Assembly (NCBI GenBank): GCA_949825045.1 | Contig: OX463822.1 | Span: 31,994,703-32,058,702 of the forward strand | DNA length: 64,000 nucleotides | Direction of reading: 5' to 3' | DNA from: Argyresthia goedartella | Lineage: Eukaryota > Arthropoda > Insecta > Lepidoptera > Argyresthiidae | Shown: positions 43,761-56,185 of the stretch, one piece after another | How positions within the stretch are numbered: position 1 is the stretch's first letter | Layout: each line of letters begins with the position of its first letter | The notes under the pieces: generated by a model | What the model was told of the DNA's origin: nothing | The model's database searches: none | What the model saw: only the letters and a program-made list of their open reading frames with translations | Position numbers and translations under genes: made by a program

Positions 43761-43930
43761 TCTGGGTTCGGATCCCGACTGAGCAAGAAAATAATGAAAC
43801 CCGGGTCTCGTGTGTTATATCTGGATGACCCTGTTTCCAGTTCTCATGACACGAGGTAGCCTAGTGTGGGGCCAGTAGGAAAGTGCCAGTGTAAACCTAT
43901 ACTATACCCACTTATACTTTTCTAGATGCA
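43755..43930 (+). repeat. SINE (family alpha) fragment
   Basis: GGGTTCGGATCCCGACTGAG (B box), ACCCTGTTTCCAGTTCTCAT and GCCTAGTGTGGGGCCAGTAG. The head upstream of the B box is missing. It directly abuts the LINE D tail. Confidence 0.65.
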
Positions 43931-44639
43931 GTAAGTGTCTTTAGAACAAGCTTCATGTTTAAGAGCCGATATCGACTGTGATTCATCATGTAACATTTAA
44001 TGACCTACATTAAATGTTTTATGGCAACATTATTACTCATTTTTCATGCCCCTTACTCATACATAATTTATCGATGTTTTGTCATCTTCATAAGTTCAGT
44101 TCATTCTTTGCTCCACGAAGTTTCCCGTGCATGACTAAAGTGGGGAGATTTTCTACCCGTGTTATCGATCGCTATCAACACATTCACGTTCGGGTTCAGT
44201 GACACCAAAGCTGTTTTATTATAGACCTTAAGACACAAGGAAATAACCACGATACATACTTAATCAAGGTAGGTCGCTACTGTAAGATGCACAGTATTCA
44301 AATTTCAAATTCAACAGATACGTGATCATTTTACTTATGTAGTGTTTAATAACTCTAATAGACATTTTGAACAGTGGTGGTTTTGACTTCGTTGTGCCTG
44401 CATGTTATGTTAAATAAGTGTGGTAGAGCGAAGAAACTGAACCTTTTAGCGAATGCAGAGTTCACAGTTCATACGTGAACCTTGTACATTATTGTTACCA
44501 GTAGGTAGGGGTAAAACCCTTTGAATGGGTGGTGATGCTGTGCTGGAGAAGGGATGCCCTGAGGATGTAGAGTTGACGCACTGACAAGACGTTGCGTTCA
44601 CTGCATTTTGTGGAGTAGCGGAAAGTATCATCCATCCAT
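43931..44639. other. Unassigned stretch
   Basis: No frames with recognisable motifs and no clear repeats. Confidence 0.4.
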
Positions 44640-45082
44640 GTTCACAACTCCTCGGCGTGACACCGCGTCCCTATGAGCACGAATTCAGAATCCGGGCCAT
44701 TCGGCTACGGAATACAATACCCTGCACCATCAGGGACAGTCCAACTCTCAATATATTTAAAAATCGCGTAAAAAAGCACTTAATTCTCTTCAGGTTTAAT
44801 TTGTATCTGTAAATGTTGTATCTATGTTCAGCATATATGTATCATACATTATTATGTATGTGGGTAGGTACTCGTGTATGTAGTTTATATTAATTAAGGT
44901 TACATATCATACTTAAGTATTAGGTAAATTCTGTTTTATGTTGTACATAATTCTACCCCTGCTCCACAATCCTTAAATGGTTTGCTGGAAGAGATCTCTT
45001 TTTAGAGATAAGCTCGCCCTTGTACACTATTTATATGCTAATACCTTTTCTATAAATTGTTTGATGCAGTAAAGAAAATTAT
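44640..45082 (+). pseudogene. LINE family E C-terminal end and 3' UTR, plus strand
   Basis: At 44,680-44,810 the plus strand reads EFRIRAIRLRNTIPCTIRDS, then PTLNIFKNRVKKHLILF, homologous to the end of the ORF at 40,559-42,677, with a decayed WNALP site (RNTIP). The 3' UTR has the expected GCTGGAAGAGATCTCTTTTT and AGATAAGCTCGCCCTTGTAC, ending at about 45,082 in AAAATTATGAAGTATA. Confidence 0.75.
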
Positions 45083-45430
45083 GAAGTATACTTTATACTT
45101 TATTGCACAAAAACAGAAGATACAGATAAATCAAAATGGAAACTAGGTGTACAAAGGCGAGCTTATCTCTAAAAAGAGATTTCTTCCAGCAAACCTAATA
45201 TGGACAGAATACATGAAAATCATATAAAAATAATAAACTACTTACTAATATGTACATAAATAGGTACATAATATCAATACAAATTACAAATAGACAAAAT
45301 TATACTACATAATATATATTAAAGCAATATACCTACATAAGTCTAGTATGGAAGAGAAAGATAGTGTTCTTTTAAGCGACTTTTAAAAATAAAAAGTGAC
45401 GGGCTGTTTTTGGTGGCACTAGGATGTTTG
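45083..45430 (-). repeat. LINE family E 3' end, minus strand, tail to tail with its sibling
   Basis: TTATACTTTATTGCACAAAA, AAGGCGAGCTTATCTCTAAA and GAGATTTCTTCCAGCAAACC are followed by GCGACTTTTAAAAATAAAAA and TTGGTGGCACTAGGATGTTT, the last corresponding to the C-terminal codons. The preceding plus-strand copy and this one form an inverted pair meeting at their tails. Confidence 0.75.
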
Positions 45431-46254
45431 TTCCAGTAAGTATGTATTATTTATTAAATACTCCTGCTTGCGTGGCCGGAGGCTAGCCCATCGCCGCAGC
45501 GTGTGAGTGACGTAGCCGAGTAAATGCTTCGGGATTACAAAACCTTGTATAATATAATGAGTTATAGAGTATTCTTTGCACGTCTTTATAGAAACTAGTC
45601 AGCTAGCCAGCTAGTCAGGCGAGACGCTCGTTGGGGTATAATTGCTAATTGTGAATCATAATTTAACAATATAGCAATTAATACGAGCCATCGCGCTACT
45701 TATTTAACTAATTGCCACTGATTTTACATAAAATCGCAAACTTATAACAGCTACGTGAAGAGCAGAACTAGTTGGAGCTGATGTTTGATTTTTGATTGCT
45801 TGGGAGTTTTATTGAGATTACAAAGATAACTTTCGAAAAATTATAGCAATACTTGCAGTATACTTGTAGTTATTTAACGGAAGTATTCCCAATAACAGCT
45901 ATATATTAGTCTGTATAAAATTATTTTGCTACAACAGCCATCTACTTGTTGTGGATTATGTGAAGCGAGATTTCAAATTGCATTCTAATTTCCCCATCAA
46001 ATTTAAAATCTGACCAATATTGACTTAATTCTAACAAAGCATCTCCTTGTTCACAGATGAATGTATTTCAAAGATCCCATAACAATAAAACATTCACAAT
46101 TTCATCTCACTCAAAAGAGATATACCCTAATTTCATCTGGCCATATTTATTTTACCTACGTGACTGTCTTTACTAATCGCCACTAGACTTCACAAATGCT
46201 TCTGACATTTTTGACCATTCTAAACATGAAAACTATAAGCAGCGCTTAATTGAT
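45431..46254. other. Mostly unassigned
   Basis: A short piece, GAGGCTAGCCCATCGCCGCA (45,479-45,498), matches GGGGCTAGCCCATCGCCGCA at 55,050-55,069, part of repeat family epsilon. The rest is AT-rich without features. Confidence 0.45.
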
Positions 46255-46440
46255 TAATGTCCTGCGGTAGTGTAGCGGTGCGGGAGGGGTGTATTTTCGT
46301 GACGTCTATGTAGGCCAGCCGTCACGCAAAAATAGAGTAATTAATAACTAGATAGACATGGCCACAATTGTGCCTCTGCCACCCCATATGGGCAAAGGCG
46401 TGACTCTGTATTATGTTGGTGGTCCAATGTAGAGAACAAA
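46255..46440. repeat. Dispersed repeat family epsilon
   Basis: CACAATTGTGCCTCTGCCAC, CCCATATGGGCAAAGGCGTG, with related pieces (some complemented) at 35,325, 54,962-55,080 and 63,085-63,125. The end, TGGTCCAATGTAGAGAACAA, also resembles the LINE D 3' UTR phrase. Non-coding. Confidence 0.55.
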
Positions 46441-46876
46441 CAAAAAATTACTTTTTCTAAAATTTACAGATGAATGAATAAAGAAAAGTATCACCTGTCA
46501 TTGGAAGGAAATGCGTCTTCGCTGACATCAATAATGATATTTTTTGTTCAAATATCGGAAGTAATAGGTTATAGGTACTTTTCTTATTCATTCGGCCCAA
46601 TTTGACCCCTCCCGCACTGCTCAGGAACGTACTCAGCGTTAGGGTATATGACTGCTCTATACAGTTCATTGTGTTCAGAACTATAGGGACCGGTGGCCGG
46701 CTGTGGGCCGTTACAACTGGTCTGGCCACTTTTTGTGTTACTGCAGATATTAATTGAGGCTACGCGATGGTGTGTCACAAGGAGGTGCACTGCTGCCGTT
46801 GAGAATGGAGCGAAAAGCGGAAGCGATTTCAGTTCGCAAGATATCTACGGCAAATTACCGCTCGCTGCGCAAACGC

Positions 46877-47020
46877 GTTATTTTTTATATCAATCGCAAT
46901 TGAAAAATCTACCAATCAAATCAGTCGACCAGTCGACAAAGTCGCAATAAATGACAGCTCGTGTCAAATTATCGTGTTCTGATTGGCCAATTTTCAACTG
47001 CGATTGATATAAAAAATAAT
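46877..47020. mobile_element. Short MITE, about 145 bp
   Basis: Terminal inverted repeats of about 31 bp: TTATTTTTTATATCAATCGC, then AATTGAAAA on the left, and its complement TTTTCAACTGCGATTGATAT, then AAAAAATAA on the right, with few mismatches. The interior is AT-rich with no frame. Confidence 0.75.
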
Positions 47021-47104
47021 ACTTTTTAAGGCTACAGGTTGCTTTATGTTAACGCTAACATAACTTACGCAGACAGAAATAACATAACCAACATCATATT
47101 TACT

Positions 47105-47240
47105 ACAGGCACATACATAGCTTATGGCCCCACACTAGGATATCTTGTGTCATGGGAATCAGAAACAGCGACGCCACAAACATCTAAATATCCAGACCTG
47201 AGGATTTATTTTTCTTCCTCCCCAGCTTCTAAATTAATTA
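47105..47240 (-). repeat. SINE (family alpha) fragment, minus strand
   Basis: GGCCCCACACTAGGATATCT, GAATCAGAAACAGCGACGCC and TATTTTTCTTCCTCCCCAGC are the complements of the family blocks GGGGCC, GTCGCTGTTTCTGATTC and CTGGGGA.GAAGAA. The B-box head is lost. Confidence 0.7.
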
Positions 47241-49169
47241 TAGGAACAGAGGTAGGAATAATGGCTCCTTTAAAAAATGCAAATAACAGCTGACTTATTT
47301 TATATGGACCGTTAATGAAAACGGCTTTTCGATTATACGTTATTGGTAATAAAAATATTCATTCGCACGTTGTAGCTTTCAAAGTGTTTTGCTGTTATGT
47401 AATAATGTGTGAAATATTTGTTAGCTATTGTTATTAATAACATTATAACGATCAAATAAACATCCGTTTCCGTTTTTTACTTAAGTGATTTTTTTAAATT
47501 TGTTATGGTAGATTTATACGATGTAGATTTTTTACAATATTTGCAAATAATTTTACTGACAACTTCACCTTTATCATAATATAACTAATTTTCTCCTCCA
47601 CATTAATAGATTTTGGCATTTTGTAAAATTATTATTTACAAATTACTGCACTAAATTAAATACATGTACACTCCTATCTAGCATATAAACAATGTCTACT
47701 CATCTAATCTCTAAAAGAGATCTAAAAAAGGATTTCACGCACGACCACTCATTTACGAGAAAACAGGAATACATACAAGTAACGCGCGCCACTCAAATAA
47801 TGCGCGCAATGAGAAGAAGCGATGCACTAAAACAAAAACATAACAAACAACGCCGCATGCACACGGGCGCGCAGTTGCCAAACCGTGCCGCGCCGGGCGA
47901 CATGCGATCACGCCATATCAATACAAAACAATAAAAATGTTTAATTTTCCAAAAATAAATGTACATAGAGAGCTTAATTTAGGAACAATTGAATATTTTT
48001 TATAAAAACACAAAGAAACATAAGACCTGAAGTGTGCACATTTAGGATGGGAGGCGAGCTGGTATCCTAGCTAGATTATATAATAATCTGTATTAAGGAA
48101 TATCAGCAGCAAGCAATCATCAGCAGAACGGCAACGTATCGTGAAAACTGAAATATCAAATTTGCGCGTCAATAGGTTCTTATGAAAACTGCTTTATTTG
48201 ATATCCGTCTTTTCAAATTATTAATAACGGTGTCTTTCACTATTTAAGAGCGCGTTATTTTATGCGTTTTTTCTAATAATGATCACCTCTGGATCGGAAT
48301 AGGTAAGCCTTTAAAATAACTAAACTTTAAAAACAATAATGACTTTCTTCGACACTATTCGTCGCTCTGCAAATAAAAAATGTGCTAGTAGTTTTCAGAA
48401 AATATTATGTATGGTCTCTTATTAATAAAGGTATGGTACATAAGCTCTTATTATTCCGATGACTGCTAGAAATAGTAAAGTAACCTAAGTTCTCTGTTTC
48501 GATCAGACAATGTCTCTGACTTATTTATCTTTGTCTTCAATCACTGCAAATGTGATATGAATGATGTCAAGAGACAAACAGTACTTACGTTACCGATATC
48601 AGTGATAAATTGATAATTTAATAGTCTTTGTTTATACAGTGGGTTTAGGAATCGCTCCGTTTATGAGTTCGCTCCGCTCATGAGTTGCAATTGTAATTGG
48701 CTAGGTACCACATCGATTAGTTCCAATACTGAAGAATGTTACAACTAAACGTCGCGTCAGAAAATACCCATCGAAGGGTATTTCTTTGTATTGGAAAATT
48801 GGAAAAATCTTTTAAAGGAGTTGGCCAAAAAAATACCCAGAATCGCCAGCAATTTCATATATGCCGTTTTTATAGGCATAATATGTACATCAAAAATATA
48901 TAATAAGTTGCTGCAAAAACGTCGTGGTATACTAGATATTTTAGATTAATGAAACAATAAAACATATTTTAAACTCACACCTAAGCTAAGCGGTACCACG
49001 TTACCAAATGGAGGTTTCACACAAAAACAAAAAAACAAAACACATCAAAATCGGTTTAGTTGAACGGGAGATAATCGCGGTTGTCCGCGAAACATACAAA
49101 CATACAGGTCAAACAGAGAACCTTTTTTTTTAAGAACGCACGCACACATATGTTTAGACAGGAAAAGGA
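47241..49169. other. Unassigned AT-rich stretch
   Basis: The 80-codon basic frame at 47,692-47,934 (KQKHNKQRRMHTGAQLPNRA) is GC-richer than its surroundings but has no homology I recognise. Nothing else is seen. Confidence 0.35.
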
Positions 49170-49343
49170 AGGTGTAGTCATATTTATTTTAGGGGGTTGT
49201 TAGGGGTTGTCCTCCATTTTGGTCCGGGCGTTCAGCTAATTTGTATAGAGTAGTGAAAATAAAGTTGCTCTGATCAAATCGGTCTCATAGTGAAACTTGC
49301 TCAGAATGATGTCCCTAACAACCCCCTTAAATATGACTACACT
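49170..49343. mobile_element. MITE, about 175 bp
   Basis: Left arm TGTAGTCATATTTA...GGGGGTTGTTAGGG; right arm CCCTAACAACCCCCTTAAAT then ATGACTACA. The arms are about 30 bp with one 4-5 base insertion on the left (TTTT). No coding capacity. Confidence 0.75.
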
Positions 49344-50407
49344 TTTCTGTTACATTCTGTATATTAAAGGGCATTAAAGTGACAGCGATAAAATAAAAGT
49401 CAAGAAAAATAAATGTATGTATATATCACAACTTCTATACTACATCGTTTCGGGGCTTGATTTTTTTAAAAACATAATGATTTGACTATAGTGAACCCAT
49501 TTTTACACATTTCGTCGCTGGCGAATCTGGGTTTTTTTTCTATGACCTTTTGTCCAAGTCCTTTGCCAACGCCAACAAATTTACTTTTCTGATATTGTAG
49601 TGTGCGGGCTAATAATAAAACATACCTGCACATGTGTTCATGTAGTTCATTGATTTATTAGCTTTCCAACTAGTTGAAGAATTAATCTTAATGACACATT
49701 GAAGAAGCCACAACGCAATTTTTAATGTCTTTCTCTTGATAAAAAGTACACCATATAGAGAAATAATGCTCTCTTCAAAGTGTTACTAGGATAAAGCGAC
49801 ATTAATGTTCTCGTATATTCCTTCATTGTTGTTCAAGAATTTCAATTGGCAATCGTTGAGTGTGAAATTCTTTCCACGAGTACGCAGATGTATGAAGTTA
49901 GAACATAATTTTGCTTTATTGCTCTCTTCGTCATGTTGAGTAGTCTTTTTGCTGTCCCGTCCATTGAGGTAAGTTTCATGAGCTGATTTATGTTAGTTGT
50001 GGCTTAAATTAAATTAAACTCGTATGTTATTATCACTGTTATTATGTCTATTAATAAGTCGTTGAAAATTGCGAGCGGGGAATTTATTCTGCTTTTAAAA
50101 GTAACGAACGATTGGTCTTGAGGATTGGACATTAGTTTGTTCATGTTTGGTTTTATAGACGTTGACTTATTGGATTTATGACTTCATCTTTTTGCTAGCA
50201 CTTCCACTCGGCCGGCAGGGTTGGCACTCGTTGCATATTGTAGTTTGGTTGAGTGCTCGCCAACGACTCTACAATATTACAATGTTTATAACTATCCTAT
50301 GTAATTTATGTTTCTATTTCCTACTGCTTTTGTTACATGGTAATGGAGTCATAAGTATAATTGTAGTTCTTGGTGTACCCATTTTCCTTTAGAGTATACA
50401 TATGTAC
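49344..50407. other. Unassigned stretch
   Basis: Frames such as 50,162-50,392 are hydrophobic but short and unsupported. No repeats were identified. Confidence 0.4.
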
Positions 50408-51059
50408 GTGAAATAGTCGCCCGTGAAATTAACCCCAGTCGGTAGAGGTGCGAAGCTGAAGGGTTTGTTACAAAAGGTTATGCATTCGTTTTTTTTCTAT
50501 TATCTTGTAGATACAGGTGAAACTGAGTAAATATCAAAAATGGTAACACGAGATATCTTGGGGCAACTTTTGGCAGCTAAACCTCGAAATGTTGGGACTG
50601 TTTCTGTTTTCACCCTAATGCGTTCCAAAACTTAATATACAAGAAAACCATGGTGAAGAGTCGAACGTTTTCCCAACTTTGTAAAAAACTGGAATATAGT
50701 CTTCCGTGAAGAGCTCCGTGGTGGTGAGTTTCACGCTTGCTTCTCACGCAGAAGATGCAGGTTTGAGTCCCGATACTGACCAAAAACTCAAAATTCTAAC
50801 CTCTTTAGTTTGTTATGATGTAAATTTTCGCTAGGATGCACCATAAAGAATTCATGAGCAAGAAACCAAAAGAAAAACAACATTTCGAGGTTTTGTAGCT
50901 GCCAAAAGTTGTCCCGAGATATCTCGTGTTACCATTTTTAATATTTACTCAGTAACACCCATATTTATAGAATATTACAAGAAAAAACTAATGCACCACC
51001 CTTTGTAACATAGCTCTACCGACCGACGCGGGTAATTTGGGACGTGTTTTATTTCGCAA
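50408..51059. mobile_element. Long-arm MITE, about 650 bp, with a SINE-like insert
   Basis: Inverted arms of about 180 bp: the left (GTCGGTAGAGGTGCGAAGCT, GAGTAAATATCAAAAATGGT, AACACGAGATATCTTGGGGC, AACCTCGAAATGTTG) and the right (CAACATTTCGAGGTTTTGTA, GTCCCGAGATATCTCGTGTT, ACCATTTTTAATATTTACTC, GCTCTACCGACCGACGCGGG). Between them, 50,700-50,830 holds GATGCAGGTTTGAGTCCCGA, a tRNA-like B box, so a SINE fragment probably sits in the loop. Confidence 0.8.
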
Positions 51060-53690
51060 GTCAAAATCGGTGACGATTATTTATGAATAAATACGAACTG
51101 AATTCCATTAGAACGATCAAGTTCAGGTGCGTGGGTCCAAATCTAAATCTTAAACATATATCTGTCTTATAACTAAAAGTACTACCCTACCTAAAACCAA
51201 AACTCTTTCGAAAGCATCTTTAAGACAAACGTATGACGTATGAGTTTAGAGTTAGACACGGCTTAGATCATGTATAATATTTTTTGTAGTAATATAGTTA
51301 TTTTCCGCCAGATATATTTATCTGGAGACATATGCGTTGACCCTAGTCCAACTATCGTCCACGAATGTCTGGCGCGCCGTCGTTCGGCCGTCGGCTCGGA
51401 CGACGCAAAGCCTCGATATTTCGGCAATGCGCGCGCGCAGCTCAGCTCCCCTTTTCACCTTTAATTACACTGTATCATCGCATACTAAAATGCCCTTTAT
51501 GTTTTTACCAACCGCCCGGTAATAACATAATCGCGGGCCGCTACGGATGCTCCTCGCAGTTTTTAGGGCCACAAATACCTTTTTCACCCATATCGCTGGT
51601 TACGGGGAACAAGTGTTGTACTTCGCACCAGTTGATTGTGCTGATAAACTGTTACCCGTTGGTTTTATAGCAGCTCTTATCTTATTATTTTAAAGCTACT
51701 AGTTTTAATGTCAAATTAATGCTTTTATATCCCAGCCGCTTGTAAGGTATCTGCGTGTTTAACATAAAATTTGCAATAATATTGTTAGTAGGTACCTACA
51801 TATAAAAATTGGATAAGATCTTTATGAGTTTTCATAATAATTGGATATTTAAAAGAGAAGCTAAGGAATTGTTTCCGTGATATCTCTATCTTTGGACTGT
51901 CAAAATTCCATTGTAGGTAGGTACATAATAAAAGGCTAAAGTTTAATTTTGTCATTACTGATACTCGATCCAACGTGAAGCAGGCATGTGTCTGCAAGAT
52001 CCCAATGCTTCCCTGGGCAATAATTAACTTACCCAAGAATACTTAATAACAAAAACTTGTAAACTTGCGCGCCATTTTGGCATGGCGGCCATCTTGTGAA
52101 GCAATTACCTGCGAAATGGCGGCACCGCGGATTGGCCGTCCAAAGTAAAAAGTGCTGGGTATAATTGGCACAGATTTTCCTTTAATTAAAGGGTATTGCA
52201 GATAATTACAGTTCTTGAGTAAACGTAAGCGGTGGGCGAGAGCAACCTCATGAACCATCGAATGTCTTACTTTACGCCGATACTAAAGTATCGTATGGCA
52301 AAAAAAAGTGTTATTTATTTGATTGACGATTTCGTTTTCGACGGTTTCATCGCGTAACCGTATTTCGTCTTGAAGTTGTACAAAACATGGTATAAACAGA
52401 CTTTGTTCCCCAATCCGACAGGTACGATAAAAACTTCGGAATTCTGAGGTTCCATTTCACAGGTTACGTCCTTTATTGTGTCAAAAACGGCCGTAGAATG
52501 TTCACACGAATTCAAAGAATGAGTGTTCCCTTAGAATTTGCTTTTGACTGTCAACAGTTCTCTTGGTGGATTGGATAGTTTTCAAGTGTGGGTTAGGTAA
52601 TACAGACTTGGAAAGCTCCACTTTTCTCTGACTGTATTGCGATCGTTAGATAATCTAACCAATGGGTTTCTTCCGAACCAAAGTTGAAAAACTAAAAAAA
52701 TAAGGTTCTTATTTTTTGAAACCACCTGGTAGAACCTATATTACGCCATATAATAACAGAACGAATATCTCAAAGTGCATCACGCAAGAAGCGACTGTTA
52801 AAAGATAATCCTGCAAAGATACCAAATAAACAGTACCACTATTAACTAGTAACTATTGGCTCCAGACAACACAAGAAGCCCAATGAAGCTATCAAACACA
52901 AAGCAGGCCCGAAATATATAAATAAAACGGCTGGTTTTGATTTCAATCGGGCTTCACTCGATTTACGACCCACGCCCATAACACCTCGCTCCAGGATCAG
53001 TAAAATATATCACTGCTAACCATGGGGCCGCTGTATCTGATCTGGCCCTAAGGCGGTAGGAACACCTTTGGTAAGAATATCACCCTTTAATTTACTCACA
53101 TTACGCTGATGAAGATACGGCGAAGATACCTGCGGAATTGGACTGGCTAGTGGCTACTGCTAAGTTTTACGGTGTAGCTATGTCCTTCTTGGTTGAGCTA
53201 GTATTGCTGGTACCTGTGGCTATTAATACTCATCCGACTGACCCTACTTCTCGTATCTATATAAGTACTTACTCGAAGATATGAACTATCGTTTGGCGGG
53301 ATGATAGGGTCTAATTATTTTATGCCACTGCTACTTAAAATTTTATTACACACAAAAGTATGTGATTGCGTATTTGCGTAAGTAGCCTTCATAAGTACCG
53401 GTTCTATTTTCTATTTCTGTTGAGTTACATCTTACCAGATTGGGAGTTCACTTGAGTTAGTCCAGCCACGTTGAGTTAGTGAGCTCAACTCAGCGCTCAT
53501 CTCTGTAAAGCCTAATCTCATGTTCATTTTTCTACTAAATATACCTTTTGAATGACGGATTTTAGATTTTTTTAAACATGTAATAGTCTAATTTGGCTTA
53601 GAGTGGTAAAACGTCCACAGAGCAATGTGCAGCTAGTTTTGGTAGCTCTCTTTTCTACAAATTATACTTTGAAGCTCTTTTATCTGACTG
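51060..53690. other. Unassigned stretch with a CpG-rich patch
   Basis: 51,360-51,460 is CpG-rich (GGCGCGCCGTCGTTCGGCCG and a (GC)n-like GCGCGCGCGC) in an otherwise AT-rich background. It opens three overlapping frames that I take to be by-products. A promoter or 5' exon cannot be excluded. Elsewhere nothing is recognisable. Confidence 0.35.
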
Positions 53691-53699
53691 TCACTAGAA

Positions 53700-54130
53700 A
53701 AGTATTGAAATTAAAATGTGTCAGTCCGGACACAGTGTCCCAAACGTCAGCAAGCCGTAGTCTCAGCTGAATACTCCTCCGAGGCCAGAATGCTCAACCG
53801 ACTCAAAGTTTGACGGACGTCATACCGGCGTCACAGTCTCTCTCCCGGGAAACGACAGCGCCAATTTGACATTTAAGTTCCACTTTATTTGGGCAGCACT
53901 CTGTGCATTCGGCCACTAGCCTCGTAAAGCCGGGCACTGAAGGCATTGTCCGAGGCAGGCGGAAGACGGGTGGAGCGCCCGCGGCTGGGGCGGCGCCCTA
54001 ACTTGTATTTATTGAGCTCGCGATACCGCCGACCGAATATCTTCATTAGCGAATCCGGGCGAAAGGGGAGAAAGATATGGATGTGGACGTCGCGTCCAAT
54101 CAGCTGGCCATAATCTTTCCATACAACAAG
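53700..54130. other. GC-rich, repeat-free block
   Basis: About 400 bp with high GC and CpG (for example GGAGCGCCCGCGGCTGGGGC at about 53,972, and AGCGAATCCGGGCGAAAGGG). It contains none of the repeat families found elsewhere in the window and no frame long enough to be a typical exon. It could be a regulatory or 5' untranslated segment of a host gene; this is inference. Confidence 0.35.
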
Positions 54131-54342
54131 AATTAATCAAATACGAGTATTACGGGTAAGTACAGGTAACGCCAATTTTATTGGCCTCTGAATGCCGCCT
54201 ATGGGCGAGAAAGAAAGGTGACGGCTGGCTCAGAGGCCAAGAAACCAAATTTGTTACCTACGTTGGGTACCTCATAGGAAAAGAAGGAAAGTTACCCTCT
54301 ATATAAACAGGTTAACATTTAATTAGCTGACAAAATTTTGGA

Positions 54343-54408
54343 TAATGGGGAAAGTAATTCGCAATTTTGAGTACTATCATTCAAAATTGCGAATTACTTT
54401 CCCCATTA
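54343..54408. repeat. Perfect 28-bp inverted repeat with 10-base loop
   Basis: The left arm 54,343-54,370 (TAATGGGGAAAGTAATTCGC then AATTTTGA) and the right arm 54,381-54,408 are exact reverse complements around GTACTATCAT. RNA from either strand would form a 66-nt hairpin without mismatches. Confidence 0.95.
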
Positions 54409-54961
54409 AACCTTATGGTTGCAAACGAAATATTTTTTGAATTTCCTATAGTAACCTGTAATCAGCTGATCGTGTCAATGTACTCGGGATCAGTAAAAAA
54501 AATCGTCTGCTCCTTTGGGAAAGTTGTTCATAATCTTGGGTACTACCCGGTACATCTCCAAAAATTACCCTGTGGGTTAAAGGCGTATCCCCCCTTACCT
54601 GACTCTCTCCGACTTGACATCACCAACTGACCTCATAAACCTCACGCCACCAGGGGGCGCGTGACGCGGGGAGTGCCGGCCCCACAATTAATAGCCCACT
54701 AATTGTCGGCTGTGATTGAGACATCTCGGTGGTGTAGGTTGTAAATTATAGGTGTTCGTTTGGAGTTTGAAATAGACCACCGACATCTATACATCTCCAA
54801 CTTACTAAACTTCAAATAAGCTCCCAAGCAATATGCTCCCAAGCAAGAAAAAGTGGCGCTATAGAAGCGATAAGAACCAACGTCTCAGTTGTGCTTAAGT
54901 GACGGTGAATTTAAATGCCCGAGTAATATTGTTCTAAAAGCGAATTTAAACAACATATCAT
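54409..54961. other. Unassigned stretch
   Basis: The 87-codon frame at 54,367-54,630 starts inside the hairpin and has no recognisable motif. No repeats were identified. Confidence 0.35.
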
Positions 54962-55080
54962 AGCGTCACGCCTTTTCCCATAAGGGGTGGCAGAGGCACA
55001 ATTGGGCCCACTCTGAGCCAGTTATTCTATACTCCATTTTGCGTGACAGGGGGCTAGCCCATCGCCGCAGCTATGGAGTA
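54962..55080. repeat. Dispersed repeat family epsilon
   Basis: GCGTCACGCCTTTTCCCATA, AGGGGTGGCAGAGGCACAAT, then GCGTGACAGGGGGCTAGCCC. This is the complement orientation of the 46,360-46,400 piece. Confidence 0.6.
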
Positions 55081-56185
55081 ATGAACGTTTCCTCACGATG
55101 TTTTCCATCACCGTTACAACGTCCGTATAATGTACTTAAAATAAGTAAATAATCTCATTGGTCCCTGGTTAGGAAAAAGTCATTAACTACCTTATATAAG
55201 TTGAACACTAAGAGAAATGTTAGTGCTATTTAGTGCAATTTTGTCACATAAGCGTATTCTTAAAATTGGCTTACTCACAAAGTTAGTCACTAAATACTAT
55301 AAACAGTGAATTCGATAACTACAATAAGACTATATCGTCCAGTAGTCGAGTATTTATCACTGTTAAAACAAAAGCACTATAAGAATACATTTGGAACTAT
55401 TAGAACATAAATAATAGCTATAATAATATAACTATAGCAGTGTCTTTCTATATATAGTAACTTAGAACTTACTATAGCATTATACATAATTATAATGGTT
55501 GCAAAATAGTAGTTTATGAAACTGTTGCATAATGAGGGGTATTAAACGAAAATTGGTATACAAGTTCCTTGTTTTATTATTATTGTTTTTAGTCGATCGC
55601 GATTTCAACCAAACCTGAGAGCTACACTAAGGACTTCATTTTACACAATATTTCGCGAAAAAACAACCAAAATGGGGGTGCGGAGGGGGAAGAACTTCGG
55701 GGTATTTTCGATCCCCTTGTAACTGTGTTGTAGATAAAGCTACACTCTCAAAAAAATATTGCCATTGCAACAAAAAAACTTTGATGCTGGACAGCCGTCA
55801 AAGGTGCATAGTTATGAGGGCAACGTTTTTATTGTTACTCTTTAATTTCTAATGCAATAAATTTACCAATTTTGATGTAATAGCAATAAAACAATTGTTG
55901 AAATTACAATGCTAAAATTGTTCCTGTCACTATATGATTTCTTGTCCTTTTGTTCCCATGTCAAATGCCTTTTGCTATCATATCAAAGGTATACTGTCAC
56001 GATGACAAGGGATTTTTCTAAAAATACAAAGGTTTAATGTCCGTGGATCTAACTTTGTTTTGTTGAATTAGCTATCTTCCTTTGTGTTTTTATCAATTCA
56101 CCGTTGCTTCTTCGACAAAGTTACTTTTCTCGTATACCCTAGCAAAGTAACATAGCTGGACTTGATCACTGCATTTTGTTAATGG
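55081..56185. other. Unassigned AT-rich stretch
   Basis: No coding motifs. The stretch around 55,740-55,990 is rich in short A/T runs but shows no clear terminal repeats. Confidence 0.4.

Noticed and set aside
47692..47934. 80-codon basic frame
   Set aside because: Arg/Lys/Gln-rich composition from a short GC-rich patch, no homology I recognise.
51270..51670. Three overlapping frames in a CpG-rich patch
   Set aside because: All three frames being open together is a composition effect; none has a motif.
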